DNA from: Euptelea pleiosperma
Taxonomy: Eukaryota > Streptophyta > Magnoliopsida > Ranunculales > Eupteleaceae
Reading direction: 5' to 3'
Length of the DNA: 64,000 nucleotides
Assembly: GCA_035048495.1 (NCBI GenBank)
Contig: CM068549.1
Span: 12,863,863 to 12,927,862, forward strand
Each line of letters opens with the position of its first letter. Position 1 is the stretch's first letter. Under the pieces are notes generated by a model. The model was not told the DNA's origin and ran no database searches. It saw only the letters and a list, made by a program, of their open reading frames with translations. This document shows, piece after piece, positions 1 through 13,468 of this stretch. The position numbers were made by a program, and so were the translations under genes.

Positions 1-174
1 AAAGAGACGAGGTACCCTGAAATAAATAATTGTTCCGATGGAACCTTCTACCGGAGATTGACCGTTGATACACGGTCCAAGCCATTAATTCCTTTATATT
101 CGTTATTTTCTTTATTACCAAATCAAATGACCGGACCAGATAGTCAAAGTTAAGTTAAAAGGATGAATCTGCTC
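1..174 (-). other. Plastid rpoC2-rps2 spacer, nuclear copy
   Basis: This stretch directly follows the rpoC2 stop codon on the minus strand and reads like the conserved chloroplast spacer between rpoC2 and rps2. The minus strand near 1-45 resembles a spacer sequence I know from angiosperm plastomes, but this is from memory and not a search. rps2 itself would lie to the left of the window. No coding function is expected here. Confidence 0.6.
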
Positions 175-1128
<954 letters not shown>

Positions 1129-2805
1129 TGAAATTAGGGTTTTTCCGCGTCGTTGGTTACGAAAACCCTAAGGTTCAATAATATTTGTAATTTCTCCGAT
1201 TTTGTTCACTTAATCTGCAAAAATGTAGATTTGCACAGTGGCTCGTGTCGGGTATCGTCCGCACTCGGGATTAGTTAGCACAATAAGAAACAAGAATAAT
1301 CAGAAAATGCTTGGAATAAATGGAAGGGTGAGAATGGTGGAGGTTCATTTAAAATATGTTTGAGATTATTGTTAAAACTATTAGAATGAAAAAAAACATA
1401 AGAGAAACGAGAATGAAAAACAAAATAAATAAAAACAACTTAAACTTGAATTTAAAACTTATTCATTAAACTAAAAACAAATGCTTACAATGCTTGTTCA
1501 AATGCTTTACAACGGAAATAACATTAAACCAAATTAATCTAGAAAGCCATTAAAATATTATCCTAGAAAGCATGTAAAGGTGGAGAGGGAAAGAAGAGAG
1601 TGAAAGAAGGTAGGAAGGTTAGAGAGATGAATTAGAGAGAAGCTTACCATTGAAGAGGTAGATGGTGCAACTTCTATTGGATAAAACTCAATGGGATTGA
1701 GGATTGTAGCCTTTGATTGTGGCGAATGGAATGGGCAGCAAGGAGACGTTGCTGTTTGACACTTTGCACTTCGAGGTGGAGGCGTTAATGGTGAGCTCGC
1801 CGGAGTTGCTCGTCGGAGAAGAAGGGTGAAGAAGAAGAGAAAGAAGGAAGAAAGAGAGGAAGAGAAGGGGGAGGGAACCAACCCAAGAAGGAGAGAGAAT
1901 GAATCTCTTATAGACTTTTTTTTTTCTTTTTTGCTTGTTGTAAAAATGATGACCGTTAGATCTATGAGATCCAACGGTTGGGAATGGGTTAGTTAGATGA
2001 GAGAGAGAGTGACTAGGATAGAGAGATATGGGGAGAGAAGAATCGGTCAAGTGAGAGCAATTCTCTCTTCTTGTTGCAAATGGGCATGGGCATGGGTCAT
2101 GGTCATGGGCATGGGCATGGGTCATGGGTATGGGTCATGGGTATGGGTATGGGCATGGGTCATGGGTATGGGCATGGGTATGGGTCATGGGTCATGGGCT
2201 TAGGTCATGGGCCTATGTCATGGGCCAAGATAGATAGATAAAGAGAGAAATATGAGAGAGGTGAGAGAAAAATATAAAAATAAAAGCATTGGAGGGTCTT
2301 AAACCCTGGTCTTCTTTATTCTCTCTCGTCTGCTCCACCAATAAGTCAAACTTATCTTTTGATGTCAATTGGTGTGGCCTTTAACACCTAAGTCCTTCTC
2401 TTGGTCTCCAGCTATTCTCTCTCTTAGTCCTTGTTCTGGCTTTACGATCCTCTAGCTTTGCCCGTATATGTCTTCTATCTTTTTATCCTAGCCTGTTGGC
2501 TCTTTAAGCTTTGATAGAAGTCTTCTGTGGTTGATCGTGGGCCCGCCAGTCCTCGAGAATCACCCGATAGGGTCTCCTACAAGTAAAAAAGCGCGTAATG
2601 AGATTCAACTAAAACACCTTGATACTAGACTATCCGAAATGCGTATATTTCATGTAAATAGTCGATTTTCGTCTAAAGAATGCGTTCTACGCAATGGAAG
2701 AAACTCTTATATGGAAAAGTCGACAAAAAGACAAGTTTTACGGAGGAGAATGCGACATCGCTATAAGGATAATGGCTTAAAATAAGCACTTTTGAGCGAA
2801 TATCA
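1129..2805 (-). repeat. 3' LTR of the Athila-like element
   Basis: This 1677-bp repeat is nearly identical to 11818-13463. It starts TGAAATTAGGG and ends GAATATCA on the plus strand. Most differences from its partner lie in the right half and in an internal CATGGG-type minisatellite. ORFs inside it on either strand look like low-complexity artefacts of purine-rich tracts and of the minisatellite. Confidence 0.95.
2081..2225 (+). repeat. CATGGG-type minisatellite in the LTR
   Basis: About 145 bp of irregular GGGCAT, GGGTAT and GGTCAT units. The equivalent array in the partner LTR (12770-12885) is about 30 bp shorter, so the array has changed length since integration, when both LTRs were identical. 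Confidence 0.9.
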
Positions 2806-4708
2806 CAACTCCCAACTAGCATATTGCCAATCCTTGGCAATTATTGCGAAATAAGTGAGCGAAAGAGGGCTAGACATAACATGCTAGAAAACTTATTTGC
2901 ATTACTCAGAAAAAATTTCGTTTTGTCCGATTATTTGAAGGATGTAAGAAATCATTCACAAATTAGAACTAATTAGCAAAATACAACACTTCTACAAATA
3001 AACCTTCAAACAAAAGATTACTCAGACTCAGTGTATGTGTGTGTTCAACATCATCCTTATCTGGTAGTAGAGATATTTGGATCTCCTTAGAGACTCTATG
3101 CCTCGACCTCAATCCTCACTTGTATACCACTCAGAAGTGAATCACTCAGAAATGGTTTTATACTTTTCTCTCAAACTATATGTGAGGAGATGAATATAAA
3201 AACTGGCAAACGTCTCACATATATAGTTCTTGAATGGAAGGTATAAGAAGATTTAAGATCTCATGATTGGAATGTCATATCACTTAAGAACGTCAGATCA
3301 AACTCTATAATTTCTCTTTTCTCCATTCTCCACACTTGATGATGGTACAAATCTAGAATCAAATAGGACTTGTATAAGTTGTATTACGGCTTAGGATAGG
3401 TTCAGAAAAGAAGGATATTCTGGTATTCAAAAATTCTGAGAGGGTATCTCACTATTCTTTGCAATTTTTTTTTTCAGGGGTAATATTTCCTTGATTTTTC
3501 TTCTTTCCTTTTTCCAATTTTTGTCTTTTTGGATATTCTTCAACCTTTTTCAAATTCTTTTTCCTTTCATTCTTTTTTTCTGATCATGTTTCTTTTCAGC
3601 ACAAACCATTTGTTTTCTTTTCTTTTCTTGGTGTAATCATACCAAATACTCTTTGATCCCTCTCAGAAGTAGGTTATCGTATTGAACTCTTTTTGGGATT
3701 GGGTTTTTGGTTGATGAGTTTAACAAGAAAAGGTTTTCATCGAAAGGCTCAAAAATAGTTTCTAACGGTATAGATGTTAGGGAAGCTAAAAAGTCTGATT
3801 GGTTAGAAAGATGGCCTATATCATTTTCTAGAGTTTGTACTTTCATCTTCGATGTCTCGAATGGATATAGAGAAGATTCTTTCTGTAATAATCCGAATTT
3901 GATGTCGTTCTGAGTTCCATGACCAAAGCAAGGGTTAATGAGATCACTCAATGGAAATATTTGGGAAGTAGAAGAATTGTGAGTCATCTTGTGACTCAGA
4001 ATAATTTTATTACCCTCAGAAATAATGAAAAGATCAAAAGCTCACTGGGTTTGGTCTCCACAATTTTTCTTCTTGGATCTCTGGATAATCTAAACTTCGG
4101 ATAATTCTGACGTTGATATGTGAACATTTTTGCTGAATCTGAGTTTTCAAAGATTTTTCAATCCACTGTAGTAATGTTTGCTTTCAAACTGAATGAAGAG
4201 CTAATAAGTGATTTTTCAAAACAGACATCCTTTTCAATAAATAGACTTTCCGAAAATTTTGTACTCATCATTATAAAGGATTTGAAAAGCATTTCGAAAG
4301 TACTCAGAAAACTTTGTAAAACACAGGTTATCGCCCCAAAATACATCTTTTTTTATTTTTTATGAAGACATGAGTTTTGATAAATCCCCACCCCCAACTG
4401 AAATACAGCACCGTCCTCAGTGCTCTGACCGGGACAAAAATGTATGAAAACTCTGAATGTGATGCATGTCAGAGGAAGAGTTATACCAGTATGGCTGAGA
4501 TTTGGTGATACCTGATGGTAGTGAGAGGAATTGTACCTGTATAGCCATAATAATATATGAAATATAAGAATTATGCATGTGACTCAATGACTTCTAGGAA
4601 TACCGGAATTGCCTTTCCGAAAGCACTAAGTTTTATGTCTTCAGCCAGACACAAAGGGGTGAAATTCACCTCCAACTAAGTTGGAGCTCAGAGAGACTGA
4701 CAGAAACA
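2806..4708 (-). other. Athila-like 3' internal region, no recognisable env
   Basis: Between the end of pol and the 3' LTR lie 1.9 kb where Athila elements often carry an env-like ORF. Here only short ORFs remain; the longest, 3637-3987 minus (116 codons), matches nothing I know and shows no clear signal peptide or membrane helix. Short CTCAGAA words recur across 2900-4310. The expected polypurine tract next to the LTR is weak: on the minus strand just before 2805 it reads TTGGGAGTTG. Confidence 0.6.
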
Positions 4709-7700
4709 TCAGTCTTCATATATTGGATCAATAAGATCTATCTCGAAAGTTTGAATAGATGACACGTCTAATTCTTGAAAAGGTTTGAGACGCTGTCCAT
4801 TGACTTGGAAGGTTGAATTATCCTTCGGATCCTCAACAGTTATAGCCCCATAGGGCTTGACTTCAGTAACAACAAATGGGCCTGACCATCGGGACTTCAA
4901 TTTTCCAGGGAAGATGTGAAGTCTAGAATTGTAAGTAAGACCTTCTGTCCCTGGTGGAAATCCTTCCTAAGAATGCTCTTGTCATGTATCCATTTCATTT
5001 TATCTTTATACTTTTTTGACAAGGCATATGAATCATTTCTCAGTTCATCCAATTCATTGAGTTGTAAATTCCTTTCCTCTCCTGCTGCGTCTAAGTTGAA
5101 ATTGAGTTTTTTGATCGCCCATAGGGTGCGATGCTCAATCTCAATAGGGAGATGACAAGGTTTACCATAAACCAACCGGTATGGAGACATATTCAAGGGA
5201 GTTTTATAAGCTGTTCGGTAAGCCCATAGAGCATCTGAGAGGCGTGTCGACCAGTCTTTACGAGTTGTATTGACTGTCTTCTCCAGTATCTGCTTGATTT
5301 GCCGATTGGAGACCTCGACCTGACCGCTGGTCTGCGGATGGTAAGCAAGGGCAACCTTATGAGTTACACCGTACTTTTTCATTAACTTTTCAACAACTCT
5401 ATTGCAGAAATGGCTACCCCATCACTTATAATGGCTTTGGGGGCTCCGAATCTTGTGAAAATGTACTCCCTCAAAAATCTCACAACAACTTGATGGTCAT
5501 TGGTTCTTGTAGGAATTGCCTCAATCCACTTAGAGACATAGTCCACAGCTAGGAGGATGAATTGGAAACCATTGGATGTAGGAAAGGGCCCCATGAAATC
5601 AATACCCCACATATCAAATATCTCATCGACTTGAATAGGGTTCAAGGGCATCATATTTCTCTGAGAAATTCTGCCAAGGTTTTGACAATTAGGGCAGGTC
5701 TTGCAGTATATATGTGTTTCTCGAAATAGAGAAGGCCAGTAGAATCCACATTGTAAGATTTTCTCAGCCGTCTTTTTTGAACTAAAGTGACCACCACATG
5801 GTTGGTCATGACAAGAGGACAAGATGTTTAATTGCTGAGATTCAGGGACACAGAGACGAATAATCTGGTCAGGACAATATTTATATAAATAAGGCTCGTC
5901 CCAAGAGTAATACTTAACTCTTGCCAGGAATTGATTTTTGTCCTGTTTTGACCAATGAGATGGTATTTCCTTCGTCACTAGGTAATTGACAATGTCAGCA
6001 TACCATGGGGTGACGGAGATAGCGAACAGTTGTTCGTCAGGAAAAGTTTCGAGAATGGGTTGAGATTCAAAATTAGACTCTAAAGTCAGCCTTGACAAGT
6101 GATCAGCCACAACATTCTCAGTTCCTTTCTTGTCCCTGATCTCTAGATCGAATTCCTGTAATAGAAGGATCCATCTTATCAATCTCGGCTTCGTCTCCTT
6201 TTTGGACATTAGATATTTCAGAGCCGCATGATCCGTATAAACTATGACTTTAGTGGCCAATAAGTATGGTCTGAATTTATCCAGAGCAAAAACAACGGCC
6301 AGAAGCTCTTTTTCAGTAGTGGAGTAGTTTAACTGAGCCGAGTTTAAAGTCTTACTCGCATAGTATATCACATGTGGCATTTTGTTGACTCTTTGGCCCA
6401 AAACTGCTCCAAGAGCATAGTCGGATGCGTCACACATCACTTCAAAAGGTATGGTCCAATCAGGAGGGCGGATGATGAGCGCAGAAGTAAGCTCAGATTT
6501 AAGACGCTCGAATGCCTTTGCACAGTCAGCATTGAAGTCAAAAGGGCTATCCTTAGCCAGAAGACTACATAGGGGTCGAGCTATCTGGGAGAAATCCTTA
6601 ATGAATCTCTTGTAGAATCCTCCATGTCCAAGGAAAGATCGAATATCACGCACAGATTTAGGAATTGGTAGGGTCGAGATAATATCAATCTTAGCTTTGT
6701 CGACCTCAATACCCTTGTCAGAAATGACATGTCCTAGCACGATTCCTTTCTTTACCATGAAGTGGCATTTTTCCCAATTTAGGACAAGTCGCTTATCCTG
6801 ACATCTTGCGAGTACCAGACTCAGATGTTGGAGACAGTCATCGAAAGAGGATCCAAAGACGGAGAAGTCATCAATGAAAACTTCTAAGAACCGTTCGACC
6901 ATGTCCGAAAATATACTCATCATACACCTTTGAAAAGTAGCAGGTGCATTGCAGAGGCCAAACGGCATGCGACTGTAGGCAAAAGTGCTAAAGGGACAGG
7001 TGAACGCGGTCTTCTCATGGTCCTCGGGTGCAATTGGAATCTGATTATATCCCGAGTAACCATCTAGGAAGCAATAGTAAGAATGACCTGCTAGACGTTC
7101 CAACATCTGATCAATGAATGGGAGAGGGAAATGGTCCTTCCGGGTGTTGGTATTGAGCCGTCTGTAGTCAATACAGACTCTCCATCCTTTCTTTAAGCGC
7201 AGGGTCACCATTTCTCCTTGATCATTTTCTACAACAGTGAAACCCGCCTTCTTAGGTACGACATGGATTGGACTCACCCATTTGCTATTAGAGATGGGGT
7301 AAATGATACCCGCATCTAGTAATTTTAGAATTTCATCCCGTACTACTTCTTTTAGGACCGGATTTAACCTCCTCTGGTGCTCTCTAGATGTCTTAGAGTC
7401 GTCTTCAAGATAAATGTGATGTTGACACACAGAAGGGTCTATCCCACGAATGTCATCAATGGTCCATCCTATGGCTGATTTGTGCTTCTTTAGCAACATA
7501 ATCAGTCTCTCTTTTTGGGACGCAGATAGGACAGAAGCAATGATGATAGGATAAGTCTCTTCAGGACCAAGATAAGCATAAGATAGTTCATAGGGTAGAG
7601 GTTTAAGCTCGAGTTTCTGATCAGTGGAGCTTGATTCTTCATCCTCTACCGAGATAGAGTTGACAGTAGTAGGATCTCTGATCATGGTTAGCAGAGGCTC

Positions 7701-10257
7701 GTACTCAACAATAGGAGGAGGAGTAGAAATCAGTGTAACTGACTCTTGGATAGTATTATCCTCAAAAATTGCTGACTCCCATTGGAAGTCAGTATCAATG
7801 TGCTCTTGGCACTGTTTCAAGATATCTTCGGTGGAGTCCTGAATTAGACTCTCAACGGCACACATTTCATCTGTCACATCGCGATTGGCATCCTGTCGCA
7901 TAAGTCGAAAGATGTTAACCTCAGCCTTTAGGTTGCCGAAGGCAATTGACATATTCCCGTCCCTACACCCTATGTGTGCATTCGCGGTAGCAAGGAACGG
8001 TTGGCCTAGAATGACCGGGATCCGATTATCCTGACACGGTTCTGTGTCGAGGATGATGAAGTCGACAGGGTAGTAAAAGTCAGCTACTTTCACTAGGACA
8101 TCTTCAATAATTCCCTGTGGAATTTTTATGGACTGGTCGGCCAGCTTCAGAGTGATTTTTGTTGGCTTCATATCCTTGAGCCCTAACTGCTGGTATACCA
8201 AAAACGGTATGAGATTGACACTAGCTCCTAAGTCCAACAAAGCTGTGCAACTAAAATTATCACCGATTTCACACTGCACAGTAGGACTTCCCGGATCTTT
8301 ATGCTTAATTACACTGTTGCGTTGGATGAACGCTGTAGCTTTTTCTGCCAAAAAGGCATCTTTGGGTACATGCGTACGCCGTTTGACAGTGTATAATTCT
8401 TTTAGGAATTTGGCATAGGAAGGGATCTGTTTGATAGCTGATAGGAAGGGGATATTGATCTGGACGTCTTTGAAAACGTCTAAGATCTCTGAAAATTGCT
8501 GATCTCTTTTGTCTTGGACAAGCCTGTCCGGGAAGGGAGGCTTAATTCGACAAATAGATTTGTCCTTCGCCTGATATCTCTGCACTGGGATTGTAGATTT
8601 TGGTGCAGGCTTCTCAGCATCAGAGGTGGATTTTGAAATGTGTTCCTCTGTGCTCGGTTTAGGAATAGGAGCAGGAGATGGCTCTGAGGGTTCTTTTACT
8701 CCCATATCCACAGTCTTTCCAGATCGGAGCGTGGTAACAGCTTGTACCTCTCCTTGGTAGTTTGGATTCTGTGACTGGGAACCGACCTCATAAACTGCGC
8801 CCTTGACATTCCCTTTAGGATTTGCAATAGGTTGGCTAGGGAAGATGCCTTTGGCTTTCTCAGCTTCTAAATTCCCGAGACGCTGCTCTAGGCGCTGCAT
8901 GGACTGGGTTTGCTGCACAATAAATTGTGATAGGAGGTCTTCTAGACCTGGTTTAGGAGCAGCTTGAGCAAACAGTTCACGATTTGAGCTCATAGGGGCA
9001 GAATAATTGTAGGATTGAGGTGCAATTTGACTTAACTGCAGATTCTGGGGATTCTGATTAGGTGCCTGTTGGCCAGAGTATTGTCCTTGCTGGAATGATC
9101 GATTCTGATTAGACGGGTATTGACTCGTCTGGTTCTGACTCTGTTGGTACTGTCCCTGTTGGTATTGTCCCTGTTGGTATTGCCTGTTGGGTTGATTAAA
9201 CCCAGGAGGATATGTGCTCTGCGCAGGTCTTTGCTGTGGAGCAGACTGCTGCCTCCAGGAGAAGTTAGGATGATTTCTCGTATCAGGATGGTATGTTTGG
9301 CTATACAAGTTCTGGGTAGGTGGTTTAAAGGTATTAAACGGACAAACTTCTTCTTGGAGTGGAGGGGCACATCCGTCATTTAAAGGACAATTTTCAGTAG
9401 AGTGGGAGGGCTGTAAACAGATATTACAGGGTTCCATTAGGTTCTCTTGACCTATATTCATGACTGGGGCAGAATGGTGAACAGGCTTGTGTACAGACAC
9501 AGCCAGGGCAGAGACTGACTTGGTCAACTCTTGAATGAGGGATTTGAGTTCAGGGTCAACCTTTGCTTCATTTCCCATATTAGTTTTCAGGACCGGAGTA
9601 TTTCGACTGAACTCATTGTCAATCGTCCAATGTTGGGAATTTTCACTTAATTCTCCCAGAAATTTGTACGCTTCAGTAGGAGTATTATGCATGAATTTTC
9701 CTTGGCACATTGACTCAACCATAGTGCGGGACTCATCAGTAAGTCCCTTGTAGAAAATGTGAACCAGACTGCCTTTGTCGATACTGTGATGTGGACACTT
9801 GGTCAGATGATCCTGGAATCGTTCCCATGCTTCATAAAATTTCTCATTGGACTTTTGTCGGAAGTCCTGTATGAGTTGTTTCATTTGATTAGTACGAGTC
9901 ATTGGGTAAAATTTGGACATAAATTTTCCTACAAGTTCTTTCCAATTTGTGATAGAATCTACAGGAAGAGAGTAAAGCCAGTCCGAGGCTCTATCCTTTA
10001 GAGAGAAAGGAAAAACTCTCAGTCTAACATTGTCATCATCAAGATTCTGATTTCTAAAGAGCAGGATGACATGTTGAAATTCCCTGATATGGGAATAGGG
10101 GGTCTTCTCTGGGGAGACCTCTAAAAGTTGGCAGCATTTGAATAGTTTGCGGCCTGATCTCGAATTGTACCGCCGCAGTAGGTGGAAGAACAATGCATGA
10201 TGGCGGGTTGGCCGAGATCGGCGCATACGTCTCGATAAGGGGACGTTTGTCTGCCAT
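4709..10257 (-). pseudogene. Athila-like gag-pol, frameshifted
   Basis: This is the retrotransposon polyprotein. The likely Gag start is the ATG at 10257 (MADKRPLIE...); a one-base insertion in the G run at 10098-10102 then moves the frame into the long ORF 10226-5382. Along that ORF are a retrotransposon Gag domain (about residues 45-200), a zinc knuckle CNICLQPSHSTENC (about 265), a Q/N-rich stretch with YQQGQ repeats (about 350-390), a DLGA protease motif (about 665), reverse transcriptase with FIDDFS (about 1119), RNase H (about 1265-1380), the integrase zinc-binding HHCC segment (about 1478-1510) and the integrase core (from about 1540). One base is lost at 5416-5420, right after the second catalytic aspartate of integrase, and another near 4931-4937 before the integrase C-terminus, which ends at 4709. 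Three indels in one copy make a working product very unlikely. Confidence 0.92.
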
Positions 10258-11800
10258 AACGATGAAGGTATTTTCTCTGGAAGAGGGGGGAGGAAAGGGG
10301 GAGGGGTGATGAATAGTGGAAGACTCCACTGTAAGAGAATGATTCTCAGATCGAATCAATCTACGATTGGATCTAGTCCAAGCGGGCATATGCTGAAAGA
10401 GCAAGCCTCTAGAGTCGGCAAGAGGTGTATGAAACTGAATGAGCCTAGATGATGCACACAGAGCAACAGATATTCTTAACCTAAACAATCAGGATAGTAT
10501 TATGAATTATCTTGTTAGTGTAGGGATAGTGTAGATTATAACAGTGGCCGGACCACTGGTTTATCTTCAAATACCCGCCGGACTAACTTTTCACTCTGTA
10601 GGTTCTCACCAGGATACACTCTTCAAAGCAAATCCGCTAGTACTAACTCAAGTTGACTGCAAGATAATCCGAAGCCTAGACAGACGTGCGGCACATCGGT
10701 TGACTTAAGTACGCCTCAGACTAACCGGATTTGTCAAGCGTGAAGATGAGTTTTCCGAGAAGAGGAGCTAGGGTTGGTTCGTGTTCCTAATCCGACACTA
10801 GCTGATCCGACAGACAATCAAGGAGGCCACTTAAGAGCTCGGTATACTTGAGTAGTAGGGACCTATGGGTGTGTTAGATAACAGGGACCCGCACTCATGG
10901 ACTTAATCGACTTGATCTTTGAAGGGGTCGCTTTATGTGGAGTTTTCCTCGGACACCGATCTAAGTGGGCTCTATTCTTGATTGATTTTAATTCTTGGCT
11001 GTGGTTGCACAAAAGCTGGAATGACGAGGTGAGTGATGAAATCCCACCAATTTCAAGTTAGAGCTGGGTTTGCTCTTTAATGTATTTTATTACGGCCAAA
11101 CCAAGCAGTTCCGATAATTTTTGCAAAAGCAAATAGACAATCGGCACAGTATTTTGCACAATGAGCAAGATCGCACTCAAGGCGAGGTATAGAAACTTAC
11201 TTGCCCGTTGGCTACGCACTGGGTCTCCTCCGTGAGATAGGGAGGGGTATCCAAATGGGCTTGGGCCCGACTCCACCTCTTTGAGCTTTCGCTCCCTACT
11301 CACTTGGTAAACGCAATCCGCAATTACGTTAGTCAACAATGGTCTATGGTATGTAATTGGAAGGTATACCGCCTTTGGGGTTTCAAGAAACATACAATGA
11401 TTTAGGGCAGGTATTGTGAATTAGTTCCAATTAGGGTTTGAAATTCAACTTTAGCTATTCCCGAATTAAGATTCGAAAATATCTACTTTTGAATTACCCG
11501 GAGTTGGAAATCTTCCAATTTGAATCAAGTAACCAATGGTGATCTAACTAGAAATAGCAGAATTGAAATCTAACCCTAATATTTTTGGTATTTTAATTAG
11601 TTAATTATCTAGCAGTAATTCTAAAAGCAGAGAAAATAAAGTCCTAAGTTATTACAACTTTGCACTCGGCCGTTCGAGGCATTAAAATAATAAGTGAAAA
11701 ATGTAAAAAATAAAATTGAAAGTTTCCGATCTGGATCGGATCTTGAAGTTTAAGCAGCTTTTCGAATTCCTGTTCGTCTTTTTGCAATCCCGTCAACCGA
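10258..11800 (-). other. Athila-like 5' leader
   Basis: This 1.5-kb untranslated leader lies between the primer-binding site and gag. It has no convincing ORF. Parts of it, such as 11160-11300 and 10500-10560, clearly match the leader of the second element near 63000-63150 and 63750-63840, which shows that the two elements belong to one family. Confidence 0.75.
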
Positions 11801-11815
11801 GCGGCAACGGCGCCA
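11801..11815 (-). other. Primer-binding site
   Basis: Two bases inside the 5' LTR end the minus strand reads TGGCGCCGTTGCCGC. This is the type of tRNA primer-binding site common in plant Athila/Tat Ty3/gypsy elements; the matching tRNA was not determined. The same start, TGGCGCCG, occurs after the LTR at 62221. Confidence 0.75.
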
Positions 11816-11817
11816 TT

Positions 11818-13463
11818 TGAAATTAGGGTTTTTCCGCGTCGTTGGTTACGGAAACCCTAAGGTTCAATAATATTTGTAATTTCTCCGATTTTGTTCACTT
11901 AATCTGCAAAAATATAGATTTGCACAGTGGCTCGTGTCGGGTATCGTCCGCACTCGGGATTAGTTAGCACAATAAGAAACAAGAATAATCAGAAAATGCT
12001 TGGAATAAATGGAAGGGTGAGAATGGTGGAGGTTCATTTAAAATATGTTTGAGATTATTGTTAAAACTATTAGAATGAAAAAAAACATAAGAGAAACGAG
12101 AATGAAAAACAAAATAAATAAAAACAACTTAAACTTGAATTTAAAACTTGTTCATTAAACTAAAAACAAATGCTTACAATGCTTGTTCAAATGCTTTACA
12201 ACGGAAATAACATTAAACCAAATTAATCTAGAAAGCCATTAAAATATTATCCTAGAAAGCATGTAAAGGTGGAGAGGGAAAGAAGAGAGTGAAAGAAGGT
12301 AGGAAGGTTAGAGAGATGAATTAGAGAGAAGCTTACCATTGAAGAGGTAGATGGTGCAACTTCTATTGGATAAAACTCAATGGGATTGAGGATTGTAGCC
12401 TTTGATTGTGGCGAATGGAATGGGCAGCAAGGAGACGTTGCTGTTTGACACTTTGCACTTCGAGGTGGAGGCGTTAATGGTGAGCTCGCCGGAGTTGCTC
12501 GTCGGAGAAGAAGGGTGAAGAAGAAGAGAAAGAAGGAAGAAAGAGAGGAAGAGAAGGGGGAGGGAACCAACCCAAGAAGGAGAGAGAATGAATCTCTTAT
12601 AGACTTTTTTTTTTCTTTTTTGCTTGTTGTAAAAATGATGACCGTTAGATCTATGAGATCCAACGGTTGGGAATGGGTTAGTTAGATGAGAGAGAGAGTG
12701 ACTAGGATAGAGAGATATGGGGAGAGAAGAATCGGTCAAGTGAGAGCAATTCTCTCTTCTTGTTGCAAATGGGCATGGGCACGGGTCATGGTCATGGGCA
12801 TGGGTCATGGGCATGGGTCATGGGTATGGGTCATGGGTATGGGCATGGGTATGGGTCATGGGTCATGGGCTTAGGTCATGGGCCAAGATAGATAGATAAA
12901 GAGAGAAATATGAGAGAGGTGAGAGAAAAATATAAAAATAAAAGCATTGGAGGGTCTTGAACCCTGGTCTTCTTTATTCTCTCTCGTCTGCTCCACCAAT
13001 AAGTCAAACTTATCCTTTGATGTCAATTGGTGTGGCCTTTAACACCTAAGTCCTTCTCTTGGTCTCCAGCTATTCTCTCTCTTAGTCCTTGTTCCGGCTC
13101 TACGATCTTCTAGCTTTGCCCGTATATGTCTTCTATCTTTTTATCCTAGCCTGTTGGCTCTTTAAGCTTTGATAGAAGTCTTCTGTGGTTGATCGTGGGC
13201 CCGTCAGTCCTCAAGAATCGCCCGATAGGGTCTCCTACAAGTGAAAAAGCGTGTAATGAGATTCAACTAAAACACATTGATACTAGACTATCCGAAATGC
13301 GTATATTTCATGTAAATAGTCGATTTTCGTCTAAAGAATGCGTTCTACGCAATGGAAGAAACTCTTATATGGAAACGTCGACAAAAAGACAAGTTTTACG
13401 GAGGAGAATGCGACATCGCTATAAGGATAATGGCTTAAAATAAGCACTTTTGAGCGAATATCA
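11818..13463 (-). repeat. 5' LTR of the Athila-like element
   Basis: This 1646-bp direct repeat pairs with 1129-2805. In element orientation it begins TGATATTCGCTC and ends AATTTCA. It should hold the element's promoter, but I could not place a TATA box with confidence. Its beginning is recognisably shared with the LTR at 59430. Confidence 0.95.
12770..12885 (+). repeat. CATGGG-type minisatellite in the 5' LTR
   Basis: About 116 bp of the same GGGCAT, GGGTAT and GGTCAT units as at 2081-2225, with fewer copies. Confidence 0.9.
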
Positions 13464-13468
13464 ATAAG
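13464..13468. repeat. Target site duplication ATAAG (right)
   Basis: ATAAG directly after the right LTR, identical to 1124-1128. Confidence 0.9.

Larger units (their letters stand above)
1129..13463 (-). mobile_element. Athila-like Ty3/gypsy LTR retrotransposon, complete
   Basis: A structurally complete LTR retrotransposon of about 12.3 kb lies on the minus strand. Two long direct repeats (1129-2805 and 11818-13463) begin with TG and end with CA and are bordered by the same ATAAG. A primer-binding site follows the 5' LTR, then a long leader, gag and pol in the order protease, reverse transcriptase, RNase H, integrase, and a 1.9-kb region before the 3' LTR. Domain order is Ty3/gypsy; the Gag style, the DLGA protease motif and the FIDDFS reverse transcriptase motif point to the Athila lineage. 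By eye about sixteen substitutions separate the two LTRs over about 1.64 kb (near 1%), so insertion was fairly recent. The coding part has at least three frameshifts, so this copy cannot support its own movement. A relative lies at 59430-64000. Confidence 0.93.

Noticed and set aside
1558..2203. ORFs inside the LTR, including MGMGMGHG repeats
   Set aside because: They arise from purine-rich tracts and the CATGGG minisatellite, and are repeated in the other LTR.
3637..3987. Possible env-like protein of the Athila element
   Set aside because: 116 codons with no membrane helix or known motif; position alone is not enough.
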